A stretch of 64,000 bases of DNA from Teratosphaeria epicoccoides (Eukaryota; Ascomycota; Dothideomycetes; Mycosphaerellales; Teratosphaeriaceae). This document shows, in pieces, positions 42,771 through 53,569 of the stretch. Made by a program: the position numbers and the translations under genes. The notes under the pieces were generated by a model. It had not been told where the DNA came from. It ran no database searches and saw only the letters and a program-made list of their open reading frames with translations. Position 1 is the stretch's first letter. Every line of letters starts with the position of its first letter. The stretch is taken from positions 69,374 through 133,373 of the forward strand of contig JADDMT010000056.1 in NCBI GenBank assembly GCA_021401465.1. The letters are read 5' to 3'.

Positions 42771-44249
42771 CATTGCTACTGTGCGATAGGTGATGCTTGC
42801 TCCGACGCGTGCCATCATGCTTGCAGGCAAGGTAGCTATGCCAATGGTCGCTCGCAAGTTTCACGAGTCTGCATTGCTGGTGACCAGCTGCATTTATCTT
42901 TGCTTGACATCTTGGTGTAAGACTGGTGTCTGACAGGCAAATGACATCGTCTTGCGTCCCCGATTGGAATGCCACAGGATGATCACCGAACGGAAAGACT
43001 GCTCGGAGCGCACACGGTCATGCAAGGCCTCTCCTAATATCTCTGGATTCAGTGTTCCCGATGGTCCGTGACCAGTTCATCCCGCGTCCTCTCGTGTCTC
43101 AAGTTGCCTCTCGTTTTTGCAATGCGAACGTTACAGTTCCATAGCACGTGAGACCCACATGCAGCACAGATCCCCCAACAGTCTCTGCTTCTGCCTTCCC
43201 CTCATTTCACTTCAGAACTTCATTCTTCCCAAGCTCTTCAAGCTCGATTTGAGAGCCTCCGTGTCATCGCAGCCATTATTGACAATGTTCCGTGTACTGC
43301 GCGTTAGGCGCGTGTAGCATTGAACGCGCAACAAGGCTGCGTCCTGGAAGAACGTTTTCTCAGCATCGCGTTGTTTGGCCAAGCACCTGTAAAGCTAAAC
43401 AGACTCCACAAGCGGCTATGGTCCGACTGGCATTGTCTCTATTTCGTAGCGATGGGACGTTTGGCGCATCTGGACCCGCAGGTGAGTCAGTAATCTCATC
43501 GAGCTCTACCTCCATTCTGTGCTGCCTTCGAAACAAACCTCTGCTCGACCTACCAGTTTTGACCACACGTCGAACCGGATTCCCCGCCACGGTCCGCGAC
43601 AGCCAGGCATCTGCAGGGTTGTGGTTGGCATCCCACGCTGCAAGTCATCCAGCATTGCGGAGACGAGCGGCGGAGCAGCGTTGCTACTCGCCATCATATT
43701 GAACGACCCCCACGCCTTGACGCGGCAAGAGCTGCGCAGGTCATCCTGGGAACGTCAGCTGCAGGTCGGGGTGCGTCAACCTGCATTGCTATTACGATCC
43801 GGCTGTGGGCGGTCCATCGAGCAAGCTGTCACTGGATCATTGGACGTTGCTCGCGAAATCCTGCAATTACTCTGAAGTATACACCAGCTGATCATACACC
43901 CCATGTAGAATGATCCAGCAGTGCCGAGCTTAGTGTCGAGGTTATACTCACACAAAGCAACTCGATACCCAGTCCTTTGTTGCACTTAAGTTTGCATCCG
44001 GTGCTGAGATGGGGATCAGGCGCCTTGATCAGAGAGCAATGAACTTTCAGACGGCGTGTATCGCAGAGTACCCTTTGCCTGTAGAGAACGTCAATCGTTG
44101 AGCGTCAAGCGCAAGAGCTCTACACCAACGCAATACCTCCTCAGCGGTCGGTTGTGTTCCGTTTCACGCCTTATTCGGCATTGAAGTCCGGCCACAACAT
44201 CAGGGAATCTGACATCAGGCTTGATCGGCCAGCATCACATTGCGGCGAG
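42771..44249. other. Intergenic, nothing recognised
   Basis: About 1.5 kb. Frames of 60-140 codons on both strands lack motifs and splice support; no repeat. Confidence 0.4.
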
Positions 44250-45509
44250 ATGGACTCTGGAGGCACAGATTCTGCGACTCTGCTCAATGCCCAAATTGGT
44301 TTTCTCGTAAGCCGCAGTTTGATCTATTGCTGCGTTTTAGTACTAAGCAGGCAACAGGATACTAACGTGGCGCTCATTCATATCCCGCTGCCAGCTTATC
44401 CACTCTTCGTACAAGCCATTTCTCAATTGCTGCTACGGAATCCCAAAATAGATCACGACGGCAGTGAAGTCCGATCCAACCAACCTTGGCAATTCTGGCA
44501 CCCTTTTGTCAATGTCTCCCTTACTGCAAATGAATGCTCTGTTGTATGTCCCCGTCGAGAAGCAGTCACGCTTTTCGAGCCTTTGCTCGACGCACTGGAT
44601 CCCAGCCTCAGGGACACCGTCTCAATCAGCAGTGATGACTACTCAGTCATCATGATCGGCGGCGAAGGCCTAGAGGCTGGCCAGCGCGTCCTAGACCTCA
44701 CAACCCCGTTAGCAATGGCCGGTATATCGATATACTTCATCACGAGCTACTGGTCAGACTTCATACTAGTCCCATGGAAAGCCCGGCCGAGGGTCATTCT
44801 GGCGCTAGAAAGCCGCGGCTTCATCTTCGAAGCTGACGATGCCGACGGTCATGCAGGCCATATGACGAATCCAGCATCGCCACTGCTCCAGGCTCAGAAT
44901 AGGAACAGTTCAGCTACGTCTTTTGCCTGGTCACCTGTAGCCACCACATCGCCGCCAGGCTCGCCTTCGGAGTTGCAGGTGAAGGCGTTTCAAAAGCTGA
45001 AAGCGCACAGCGTCACACCACATGTCGACCGATCTGTTGAGCTCGTCACATGCGCTGGCATCAAATCGACATCCACAACTTCATCCGCAAACAACTTCAC
45101 CGAAGGCAAGCTCCAGCTCGGGATAGTAAAATGTCTCACCTCATCTCCGCCTCCAAATTTCCTGTCGCTCACACTCACCGACTCCGAGTCAGCATCGATC
45201 ACACTGGAGAAGCGACTGCTTCCGCTTTTCTACCATGAAGGCGAAGATCTCTTGCTGGGAAAGGATGGCCGGGAGCAGGTTCCGATCACTTTCGACCTCA
45301 GCTCGTTACCGACTGAGAGTACGGGCATTGTTTGTGGCGTTGCTAGTAAGCTGATTGATGGTATGAAGGGGCGGATCACGAACCAGGTCTTCGATATGAG
45401 CTATTTGAGTACGGCGAGGGCTGGGCACGCGGTGGTGTATGAGGATGAGCTGGATGATGCTCTTGCGGCGTTGAAGGGGCTTGAGATGAACGGAGCGAAC
45501 TGTCACTAA
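44250..45509 (+). CDS. CASTOR-like ACT-domain protein
   Basis: Two exons, 44250-44306 and 44358-45509, with a 51-nt intron (GTAAGC...ACAG, branch TACTAAGC); 402 aa. Because 51 is a multiple of three the frame is open through the intron, but removing it joins 'LLNAQIGFL' to 'DTNVALIHIPLPAYPLF', a compact start expected of the family. The central ACT domain reads 'DDYSVIMIGGEGLEAGQRVL' then 'AMAGISIYFITSYWSDFILV', followed by a further ACT-like unit toward the C-terminus. This is the arrangement of CASTOR proteins, which in animals bind arginine and control TORC1 through GATOR2. In fungi the function is not established; arginine or another amino acid sensing is inference. Confidence 0.72.
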   Translation: MDSGGTDSATLLNAQIGFLVSRSLIYCCVLVLSRQQDTNVALIHIPLPAYPLFVQAISQLLLRNPKIDHDGSEVRSNQPWQFWHPFVNVSLTANECSVVCPRREAVTLFEPLLDALDPSLRDTVSISSDDYSVIMIGGEGLEAGQRVLDLTTPLAMAGISIYFITSYWSDFILVPWKARPRVILALESRGFIFEADDADGHAGHMTNPASPLLQAQNRNSSATSFAWSPVATTSPPGSPSELQVKAFQKLKAHSVTPHVDRSVELVTCAGIKSTSTTSSANNFTEGKLQLGIVKCLTSSPPPNFLSLTLTDSESASITLEKRLLPLFYHEGEDLLLGKDGREQVPITFDLSSLPTESTGIVCGVASKLIDGMKGRITNQVFDMSYLSTARAGHAVVYEDELDDALAALKGLEMNGANCH

Positions 45510-45858
45510 ATACGACGCTCTGCGGAGGTTGTCTTGCCAATGACAGAGAGCTGCATGGCAATTCCGACTTGTCGGCAGATTGAACGTCACTGCGGGTGGG
45601 GCCGTTCGCTCCTTCCTTTGCTGGCACTCGAGAAAAACTTAAATCAGGTCTTGTTTGAAACCGTCAGGATTAGCGGCTGCCTAAAAGTCCACTTCACTGT
45701 TCTCGGACTCCTTCGCACTGCTTTCCTGTCCACATTCCGCTTCTCTCAACGACAACCACCGTTCTGAGAGCGAAAATCAATGAGAAAGTCAAGAACGTAA
45801 GTGGGCCGACAATCGTGATACGTATGACAGGCGGTAACTAAGGCGAACAGCAGGTGCA
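45510..45858. other. Intergenic, nothing recognised
   Basis: 349 bp, no supported feature. Confidence 0.35.
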
Positions 45859-46137
45859 ATGGATAATTCGCCCCTGGCTAAGTTGCCGGAGAGTGTGCGC
45901 AAGGAGATTTGGGAGATTATTGTCCACAATGACTGCACCGTGGATCTGAATGAGGAGGAGTACATGCCGCCACCGGCTATCACCGAAGTCTGCAAGGTCA
46001 TCAGAGCGGAGACTCTTTCGCTCTATTACAAGAACCACGGAAGTGTTGGCTATGGAGACGCTGTTCCGCCCCTTTCGAGAAGAATTGACGGTTGTGGAAG
46101 TCTTGGCGACTTCGAGTCACGGCGATGGCATGTCTGA
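45859..46137 (+). CDS. Short F-box-like (2EXR) protein, probably truncated
   Basis: 92 aa from ATG 45859. The start 'SPLAKLPESVRKEIWEIIV' and 'ITEVCKVIRAETLSLYYKNH' are the two conserved segments of the fungal 2EXR/F-box-like family. After about residue 62 the sequence turns into unrelated residues (GYGDAVPPLSRRIDG...), exactly where it runs into the 3' end of the opposing MYND gene. Members usually continue for well over 150 residues, so this looks like a 5' fragment of a gene joined to foreign DNA. Confidence 0.5.
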   Translation: MDNSPLAKLPESVRKEIWEIIVHNDCTVDLNEEEYMPPPAITEVCKVIRAETLSLYYKNHGSVGYGDAVPPLSRRIDGCGSLGDFESRRWHV

Positions 46138-47002
46138 TCTTTGCTGCCTCGCTCCCGGATAGCCCATTTGGTACATCGCAATCAGCTAATTTGAGAGACC
46201 ATTGCTCCTTCGTCAACACCAGCCTATTGGTACGCTGATCGGACTGCCGTGTTTCAACCAAGACTGCATCGGCGTTCTTGTTGACGATTTTGTTGCAGTT
46301 GTCTTGGAGAAGTGGCCGCACCTGTAGGCGCAGCAGGTCGTAGTGCGATTGATTGATCATTCCAGAGTGCCACAAATGCAGCATGCAGTCGACAGCCTCC
46401 GCTGTTGTTGATGTAGTCATGCAGACGAGGAGCAGTAGCGCGTTACGAGCGACGACAGTCGTCTCGCGGTCATTCAGTGTGGTGAACAGAGGCTTGTCGT
46501 ATCGTGCGGGTAAAGCAGTGACGGTCCTGACGACGTTTCGCGCATCGCCCGATGCTATGAGTTATGTCAACGGCAGTTTTGTGCGATATAGGAGACACAC
46601 TGACCAGCAAATAGCAGCTTCAGCTCGCCATCGTGCGCCAAGCCTTCATTGTTCTCAAATATGAGCACATGGATGGCAGGCACATTGCCCCAGCGGACTT
46701 TCTGCACAGTACCGAAGAGTACTTTGGGAGGCCCTCCGCCAACGAAAGCGGGCGTTCGATTCTGGACCTCCCACTGAGGCCGCCACTTCTCCTTGGACAA
46801 CGCCGACTTGCACGCAGTCTTATGCTCAGCCCAATGGGACTTTTGGCAATCGGCACTGCAGTACTATAACGGTGTCAATTTTCGGCGTGTCGAGCGCGAA
46901 ATGAGTGCCTCTAGTGTGGTAGACTTACGAAGACGAGGAGGCAATTCTTGCACCGCAGACGGCCCTGACCTTAGCAGCGCTCTGCTCATCTAACTCAGCC
47001 AT
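46001..47002 (-). CDS. MYND zinc-finger protein (DUF4470-like), 5' end unclear
   Basis: Three phase-consistent segments on the minus strand: about 46958-46929, 46863-46605 and 46554-46001 (introns 46928-46864 and 46604-46555, both GT-AG). They give RLRCKNCLLVF + 'YCSADCQKSHWAEHKTAC', a MYND zinc finger. Then comes 'VRWGNVPAIHVLIFENNEGL', 'SGDARNVVRTVTALPARYDK', 'NDRETTVVARNALLLLVCMT' and 'AEAVDCMLHLWHSGMI', the helical domain usual after MYND in this fungal family. The first CxxC pair is missing. A plausible start (ATG 47002, MAELDEQSAAK) reads into AVCG in a different frame, so there is either a frameshift near 46965 or an unrecognised upstream exon. The 3' end overlaps the opposing F-box-like frame by 137 bp. 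Possibly a pseudogene. Confidence 0.6.
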
Positions 47003-47772
47003 GCCTCTAAATTGTTGTAGACAACGAGACAATGCCAATGTGGGAGAAATTGTCGAAGGGGAGAACACCTGTCGGTGATGCAGGAGAGGTTCATGCGAGA
47101 AGTTTGCAGAACTTGCAAGAAACAAGCGAGAAGTGGTCAAGGCTTCGGGAAGGTTCATCGCAGATTTTGTTTGTATATGACTGCGGCCACCCGAGTGGCG
47201 CAGAAGTCACCGTCGCTCGGATCAATGGCAAGCTGGCTGATTGAACGTGCGCGGTGGCGACCAGTCGCGTGGTATAGTTCGTAAGGTATAGGGCTTTGAC
47301 TTAAATCTGTTCGAGTCAGCTTCAGACATCTGACACCAGTGCTCGCGAGTGTGTCACAGGTGTCTACCTGTCCATTAACTCGAGCCAGCCCAGGAGGGCA
47401 CCAGTGCGAGTCCATGGAATTGAGCCAAGTCAGCGGTATCCATTAGTACACACCATCGAGCCTCCCACTCGTCTTCGTGACAACGTGACATCTGCAATCG
47501 TGGCCCAAACACCTGTCAGTACTCGAGCCTCTTCAGCGAGACGTTGTAGTTACATCATAAGCACCAAGCAATAGTCGCTCTACTTTCACCATTGTAGTAA
47601 TTTCCTTTTACCATAGCGCCCCTTCACAAGCACAGCATTCTCCCATTACCATCACACGCCAGACGCCAAGCTCTCATAACATCGTGAACAACGCGTAAAG
47701 TCCCGGTTGATTCCTTGCCATCTGGTGGCAGCACTCGCTGCACAACAGTCAATGCAGGGAATGGGAAGACTT
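47003..47772. other. Intergenic, nothing recognised
   Basis: About 0.8 kb; could hold a missing first exon of the MYND gene, but I found none that fits. No repeat. Confidence 0.35.
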
Positions 47773-49032
47773 CTACTGGCTGATTGACCTATTGCCGCTG
47801 AGCTTTTGCAGTGCCGAGGCCGCCTCTTGTTCGTCCACGCCGATGTCGAAGCCTCCGTCAGCACGCGAGTATGTCTGCACATTACCAACGATGTCTGAGA
47901 TGGCAAGACCGCGAGCAGTGTTACCATTGTTGCGCACCATGTCAATCATAGTCGAGCACGACAACTTGGCTGGTGGATCCAAGGACATTGGTGACACGCC
48001 ATCCCCCTCTCCCTCCGCAGTCGCTGGTCGAGATCGCATTTGCGACCCTTTGGCAAGCTCACGACACGCCTTCGCACGCTCTGGATCCTGTTGGCACTGG
48101 TCACAGGTACCTGGCTGCGAGACGGTGGTCTCTATGACTCGGGCCTCTTTGCATGGGCAGTAGCCGCCACCGGGCCCACAGAAGCCGCAGTCGTCGGTGT
48201 GCTGCTGCGGGAAGCTCATGGCGTTCAGGCTATCATTGCTGATAGTCTGTTGGATGTTTCTCGCAATGGGACGTGGTCGACCAGAGCGCCAGCTGGTGAA
48301 GTCCATCTCCTCAGGCGGTGTCGGAGCCGAAGCAAACAAGCCCTGGTTGATCTCACTGTTGCCAAATGGGAAGGAATCTCTTTGCTGCTGTTTCTGTAGC
48401 GCCAAACGCAGAACCTCGTTCTGCTTCTCAAGATCTTCGATCCAATGCTGGTTGAGATCCTTCATTTGTTGAGCCGAACGCAAAGCCTCAATCGACTTCT
48501 CCATACCCTGCAGACGCTCGGTCCATTGCTCGTTGATCTCCTTCACTTGTTTGGCATGACTGCGCTTGAGTTCGTCGATCTTGCGCTGGAAATCGGCAAC
48601 ATCGCTCTCATACTTCCTCTTGTTATCTTCCAGTTGGTGGAGCGTGTCGACAAGCTTCTGCTGACGCTTATCACGGAAGTTGCGTTGGGCAGTGCGATTT
48701 TGCAGTCTTCTCCTGTCGGCCGCGTCTTCCTGTGGAATTGGCTTCCTACCCGGACGCGGCCGAGGCGGAATAGTAATCTTGCTGCTCATCGGTCCGGACG
48801 GCCCTGGAGGCGACTGTGAAGACTTCTGTGGTGGCAGCGGCACGCGCGGCTGCGACTGGGTGGAGGATGCGTCGCTCCCAGAGCTTTGGTGACCATCTTC
48901 CAATGCTTTATTGACTAATGGCTGCGCATGCTGCTGATGCATCCGCCCATGCCACGCTGCGTGAACCGCCGGTGCTTGATTATCTGTAAGCTCATTAGAA
49001 GCTGCTCGCTCAAGTTTGACAATCGTGGACAT
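47773..49032 (-). CDS. hapX: HapX-like bZIP iron regulator
   Basis: Transcription factor, single exon, 419 aa. Residues 84-98 'SKITIPPRPRPGRKP' match the Hap4-type motif that binds the CCAAT-binding complex. It is followed directly by a bZIP basic region 'RRRLQNRTAQRNFRDKR' (107-123) and a long coiled coil (about 125-215). Two cysteine clusters follow: CGFCGPGGGYCPC (C282, C285, C292, C294) and 'GTCDQCQQDPERAKAC' (C310, C313, C323), as in the iron-sensing cysteine-rich regions of HapX. HapX with the CCAAT complex represses iron-consuming genes in scarcity and activates storage in excess. The coiled coil is longer and the cysteine clusters fewer than I expect for HapX, so a paralogue is possible. 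Confidence 0.75.
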   Translation of the reverse strand: MSTIVKLERAASNELTDNQAPAVHAAWHGRMHQQHAQPLVNKALEDGHQSSGSDASSTQSQPRVPLPPQKSSQSPPGPSGPMSSKITIPPRPRPGRKPIPQEDAADRRRLQNRTAQRNFRDKRQQKLVDTLHQLEDNKRKYESDVADFQRKIDELKRSHAKQVKEINEQWTERLQGMEKSIEALRSAQQMKDLNQHWIEDLEKQNEVLRLALQKQQQRDSFPFGNSEINQGLFASAPTPPEEMDFTSWRSGRPRPIARNIQQTISNDSLNAMSFPQQHTDDCGFCGPGGGYCPCKEARVIETTVSQPGTCDQCQQDPERAKACRELAKGSQMRSRPATAEGEGDGVSPMSLDPPAKLSCSTMIDMVRNNGNTARGLAISDIVGNVQTYSRADGGFDIGVDEQEAASALQKLSGNRSISQ

Positions 49033-49540
49033 GGCTGCGGCTCTGTGTGCTGCGCTGCACGAATTGATTATCTGATCCGAGTGAGCGCAGGATCAGATAA
49101 CTCAAGTCTGCCTCCGAGGGTCGGCCGCGCTAGAGCCCATGGCCCTTGGCGCCCCGCTCTGCTTAGTCTGCTCCGAGGTCTCACGCACGTCACGTGTCGT
49201 CCAGAACGTCCAGCAGGACTTGCATATGCATCATCCTTGAAAGTGCTTTGATAGAGGAAGATAAGGGACGCTGCAAGCCATGTACCCATGCCACACCAGA
49301 AGGCCAAAAGATTGACAGATGGGCCGATAGACGGTGCCCTGAGCCAGCGTTTGCACCGATCGCATAATCGTCGAAGTCCAGAGTGATGGTCATTCAAGCC
49401 AAGAGAATTGCAGGACCAGATACCTACGGTACAGTGACACCCTGCATCATGACGCCAGATCTGCTTACCAGCTGTTTCTCAGCCTTGGAGAAACTCCGTC
49501 CAGCGCGGCGCAGCACACAGTCAGTGAAGCAGGGAAGGAA
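49033..49540. other. Intergenic, possible missed exons
   Basis: 508 bp upstream of the HapX-like gene. A minus-strand frame at 49190-49393 ('MTITLDFDDYAIGANAGSGH') is open but unrecognised; I do not call it. Confidence 0.3.
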
Positions 49541-50062
49541 TTACTTACTCATCATGCCTGTCGGAGTGGACCCGCCCAGCAGCTGATGCTCAGACGCCTG
49601 TAGGCGCATCGCTCGCCATCTGGTTTCCACAGCAGGATAATCTGGCCCATGATCCGGGGTGATCTGGCTCACCTGTAACTGGCCCTGTTGCGCAGTGTTC
49701 GTATTGGTAAATCCGCCGGCCATCTGGTATCCGATGCCTGCCACTTGAGAAAAATCAGTATTTCTTCTGGAGATCTCAATCTGCGCTGAGGTTTAGGGGT
49801 TGTATGATAAGCTGCGAAGTCAAGGGCTGTTGGTGCGAGGTTGTGTGTACACACTTGAATACCCTTCGTCTGGCTGATACTGCTGCTGATTCATGTTTGT
49901 ATGATTGCCCACAGGCCCTCCGTCGCTGAGATTGTTATTAGAATTGTCGTCGATGGAATACTGAAAGGACGTTGACATCGATTGCTGCTGAAATATCGTG
50001 TCATGGGAGTTGTCTTGCTCCTCGAAGGCAACGAGACCCTCTAATTGGCTCCATTGATCCAT
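49541..50062 (-). CDS. Asn/Gln-rich protein, uncharacterised
   Basis: Two-exon model, 50062-49855 and 49743-49541, with a 111-nt intron (GTGTGT...TCTCAAG, pyrimidine-rich end and TACTGAT branch); 136 aa. It begins MDQWSQLEGLVAFEEQDNSH and is rich in Asn, Gln and Ser ('SIDDNSNNNLSDGGPVGNHT'), then 'GIGYQMAGGFTNTNTAQQGQ'. Such composition is common in activation regions of fungal regulators, but no DNA-binding domain is seen. A GTGAGC after GQLQ could start another intron leading to an early stop. It lies next to the HapX-like gene on the same strand. Function unknown. Confidence 0.38.
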
Positions 50063-51451
50063 CCTGCTCGTCTGATGCTCAAATGTCGATGAGTCTGGAA
50101 AGGCTGACCACCTCGCCACTGCCCGACATAGGGTTACGGTGCGAGTAGGCACGTTCAGGTGAACTGCAACTGCCAAAATGCTGGTCAGCGACGTCTGATG
50201 CAGTGTTGAACAGAGGTAATAGTATGATGCTTTCAGTCTCGCACGATCCAATGGTCCCACTGATATTATTCCGTCTTGTACTGAAGTCTGGCTATGCCGT
50301 GTCACAGTGGAGACCGCGGATTTCCAGGCCGAATGTATGATGTGTACCCGGAAGGAGATGCAAAGCATTATGTTGCAAAAAAGACATGGGCGAGTCCTTG
50401 GCCAGGAGAGGCTTCTCACTCTCGATGCCACATTGGGCTAAGCAGGCAGCGCTGCAAATGTGGTTTTCCGCAATCGAGCCAGTGCCATATCGATTAGTAG
50501 CAAGACCTACCACGAGCCAAAGCCGGGCTCTAAGCAACATCCCCAGACCTCTCAACTTGAAGGCAAGCCATACCACCAGCGATGATTCTACGGGCTGAGT
50601 AGAGGTCAAGGCGCCAAGCTCGGAGGAATGAGGACGCTGTGACTGGCTTGTGTTGTGGTATAGGCTCGGTCTGGGAGAAGCGACATCTCCACACCTGACG
50701 AGTGCGTGTGGGGCGAGTGGTGTTGGGAATCCGACGTCTTGGAGACTATGCGTAGTACCGTCCTTTCTGAGCGGGGAGAGGTCGATGCAATGAGTCGAGA
50801 AGTGGCGCTCAGGATGGGAAGGAAGACATAGAAGGCGCCTTGAGACGCAGCTGCAGTCGTGTCGTGTAGTTGACGCCTCCTGCAATGCTTCCTATGAGCA
50901 CTCTTTCGAATTGTGTGCATGGGAAAGAAGCACTTAATTATTTTTGCATTGTCGAGATTCCCACAAGCCTGGGTCGTTCGCCCCTTCCTCGTCGGCCTCA
51001 GCCACACCTGTCGGGTCGGTCGTTTGGCAGCTTCAGGCTGAGTCTTTGCGCTGACTCTGTTGAGAAGCGACGTCCGAGTTCGTTCTTGAGTCGATCTGCG
51101 ATCTGATATATTTCTGACAAGCCGCAAGACATGTTCGCAGCACCCGCTTGTCCTAGAAATCTGTGTCTCGTTGGGATAATGGTGGTTGTTGGATGATGAG
51201 TTGTTGATTGCGAGTGTGCATGCTCAAGAGCCGCTCAAATGTTCAGGAGTATCGCATATTCCGAAGCCCCAAAGGCTATCCGTCAGCCACCCACGGCGAG
51301 AGCTACTAAGCAGCATTTGGTGCAGCAGTGCTGTCGCTGAATAGATGCTTCTGACAATCGTATCATTCACGGAACTCTATCAGAAATCTGTCGCCTAGCA
51401 AAGCCGAACGCGCTTTGCATACCGCACGAACGACGCTCCCAGCGGTGCCAT
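50063..51451. other. Intergenic, nothing recognised
   Basis: About 1.4 kb. Overlapping frames on the minus strand lack motifs. No repeat found. Confidence 0.35.
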
Positions 51452-52266
51452 TCACGAAGCCAGTCGCGATTCCTTCTCCAACATCTCCACAGGCGACGGT
51501 GCTCCCTCCCCGTACATCCAATACTGTAACCCCAAATAAAAGTCGCAACCCGCCTGAAAGAAGCCACAGAGCTTAAACGCCCAAGGAACTCCACCTTCAG
51601 ACATGAAAAAGTACGTCATCTTGAATATGTCTCCAATGATCCAATTCGCCAGCACCGACAAGCGGAAGCCTTTGCAAGATCGACTGCGATGGTTTTGCAG
51701 GATTTGCGGTATGGGTAGAATCGCCTCGACGCCGAGTGCCACATAGCCTTGTATGACGATGTAGCTTGCATTGCTTCCCATCAGATACTGCAGCACGGCG
51801 AGTACAACGGTGTAGTAGCCCAAGAACTGCCAGTAAGGGTTGCGACTGCGCCACTGCCAAAAATTACATGGCCGTGTGACGAGCTGATCCGATTCCTGCG
51901 CGCCCACGAAAGGCTTATTTAGGCTGTGTTGAGCCCCAAACGGTGGACGATGAAGTAGCGCAACGTGCAGGAGGACCAATTGCACTGCAGTCATTATGCT
52001 GGCTTGGATGAGCAAGGGGGAATCGTAGCGAGCTCCCAGCCAGTAGAAGGCTCTGGATAAGTCAGTGGTACCGTACTGGCGGGTTGGGATTGGGTAATGT
52101 ACTTCAAGATCGATGCGGTCAGCATGATGAGAGGGATGTCGAGGGAGAAGCCAGCGGAGGAGCGAGTTTTGTTGATGCTCCATATTTGGTCGGCATAGGA
52201 GGTGACGGGAGAGGTGACGATGAAGATGGGCGCGATACGCGTGACTGCCCAGCGCACGAGGGACAT
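51452..52266 (-). CDS. ANY1: PQ-loop repeat membrane protein (SLC66A2/Any1-like)
   Basis: Seven-helix endomembrane protein. Two exons, 52266-52103 and 52052-51452, 50-nt intron (GTACAT...CCAG), 254 aa. The N-terminal half has 'APIFIVTSPVTSYADQIWSI' and 'TRSSAGFSLDIPLIMLTASI', the first PQ-loop region with its SxGxSLDxP signature. The C-terminal half has 'LPIPQILQNHRSRSCKGFRL' (second PQ motif) and 'SVLANWIIGDIFKMTYFF'. It ends 'QYWMYGEGAPSP'. Yeast Any1 antagonises phospholipid flippase defects, and human SLC66A2 is linked to phosphatidylserine movement at endosomes and Golgi. Which applies here is inference. Confidence 0.88.
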
Positions 52267-52876
52267 TGTTCTGCAGTGTCAATTAGCGCGAGTGGGAAGG
52301 TCGAGATGAACGTGCTGAGCGAAGTCAACAGCTGAAGCTGCGCAGAAATCGAGTGGGGTTTACGAGCTCTGCCAAGCCTAGCTGTCAACTGCTCCGTGCT
52401 TGGGCTTCCATAATAGGAAGGCACAGACAGACCTGGTTTGCGACGGATGCCACTGAAAGGACCATACTTTACTCACTTTGATGCGCTTTTGAGCCAGTTG
52501 AGGTGGATAAATTCGGATCGCAGCATGAGGGGGTCGATTTTGGTTGTTGCGGTAGCTTCAGGTCTCCATACTTGCGTGTTGCAACGTCTTCTTTTCGCCC
52601 GAAATCTTTTTGGCCTGAGGATAACGCGCGCAGCGCTCAACTATTAGAAGTGTGTGCACCTAGAGATCACTTGAGAAGACGGGATCAAAGAAGGAACTTG
52701 AAGTGACGACTTTCAGAACGGGAATATGCAAGTAGGCAAGGTCCGCGGCTCGGCTCTTCGCCTGCCTGATCGGCGCTGCATCTTATCAATACATGCACTT
52801 TTGACCCTTGTTCTAAGGGCATTACATATATCCATGATCACCCATCAGCAGTTTTCGCTCATTCCAGTCTGCCGTC
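52267..52876. promoter_or_regulatory. Divergent intergenic region, PQ-loop / AIG2-like
   Basis: 610 bp between divergent start codons; holds both promoters. No gene or repeat. Confidence 0.45.
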
Positions 52877-53569
52877 ATGGAAGATCAAGGCAGATGTGCG
52901 TTCTTCTACGGAACGTTAATGGCGGAACAAGTCATGCATCGTGTATGCCACGGCTCGATGTCCGCAGACAACCCCATATACGCCAACCATAAGCTCAAGA
53001 CGTACCCTGCGGTTCTCCACGGCTACCGACGGTCTCGCGTCCGTCAAGCCGATTATCCTGGCATTCTTCCTGATCCACGCTCAAGCGTTCGAGGAACCTA
53101 TGTGACTGGCTTGACAGACTCAGACATTTGGCGTCTAGATATCTTCGAAGGCCCAGAGTACCGACGCGACAAAGTCAAGGCCCGGATCCTGACCAATGTC
53201 GGTGATGAGGATGGCAAAGGCAATGTAGAAGGCGAGGAGGTTGACGCCGAGACTTATGTATGGAGCTCAAATCCTGACGCCCTGGAGGCACGGGATTGGG
53301 ACTTCGCAGAATTTGTTTCAGAGAAGGTAAGATTTTGGGTTGGCGCTGAAGGCGAAGGCGAATATGCTGGTAGGCCTTCCTTCATTGGTCAGGACGCTAT
53401 GTGGATCTCTTCAGTATTGGGCGCTGACATTGTTACTGCTGCAGAAGTGGACGAAGCTGTTGCGGATCAACAGCGGGATGGCACCGGAGGGAGAGGCGTC
53501 CACGGCCACATCTCCGATGCGCTCAAGGTGGAACAGAGTAAGGACGATGCGCTGAAGAACGCGATGTGA
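52877..53569 (+). CDS. AIG2-like / gamma-glutamylcyclotransferase-fold protein
   Basis: Single exon, 230 aa. It begins MEDQGRCAFFYGTLMAEQVM, where FYGTL is the substrate-binding loop of the family. 'YPAVLHGYRRSRVRQADYPG' and 'VRGTYVTGLTDSDIWRLDIF' follow, with the acidic EGPEY segment carrying the expected catalytic Glu. The C-terminal ~70 residues are charged and variable. Proteins of this fold cleave gamma-glutamyl bonds or act as gamma-glutamylamine cyclotransferases; the substrate here is unknown. No targeting signal, probably cytosolic. Confidence 0.87.
   Translation: MEDQGRCAFFYGTLMAEQVMHRVCHGSMSADNPIYANHKLKTYPAVLHGYRRSRVRQADYPGILPDPRSSVRGTYVTGLTDSDIWRLDIFEGPEYRRDKVKARILTNVGDEDGKGNVEGEEVDAETYVWSSNPDALEARDWDFAEFVSEKVRFWVGAEGEGEYAGRPSFIGQDAMWISSVLGADIVTAAEVDEAVADQQRDGTGGRGVHGHISDALKVEQSKDDALKNAM

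Noticed and set aside
49068..49397. Minus-strand frames (MNDHHSGLRRLCDRCKRW and MTITLDFDDY) as further exons of the N/Q-rich gene
   Set aside because: The apparent CxxC is not a Zn2Cys6 cluster and no phase-consistent splice joins them to the upstream exons.
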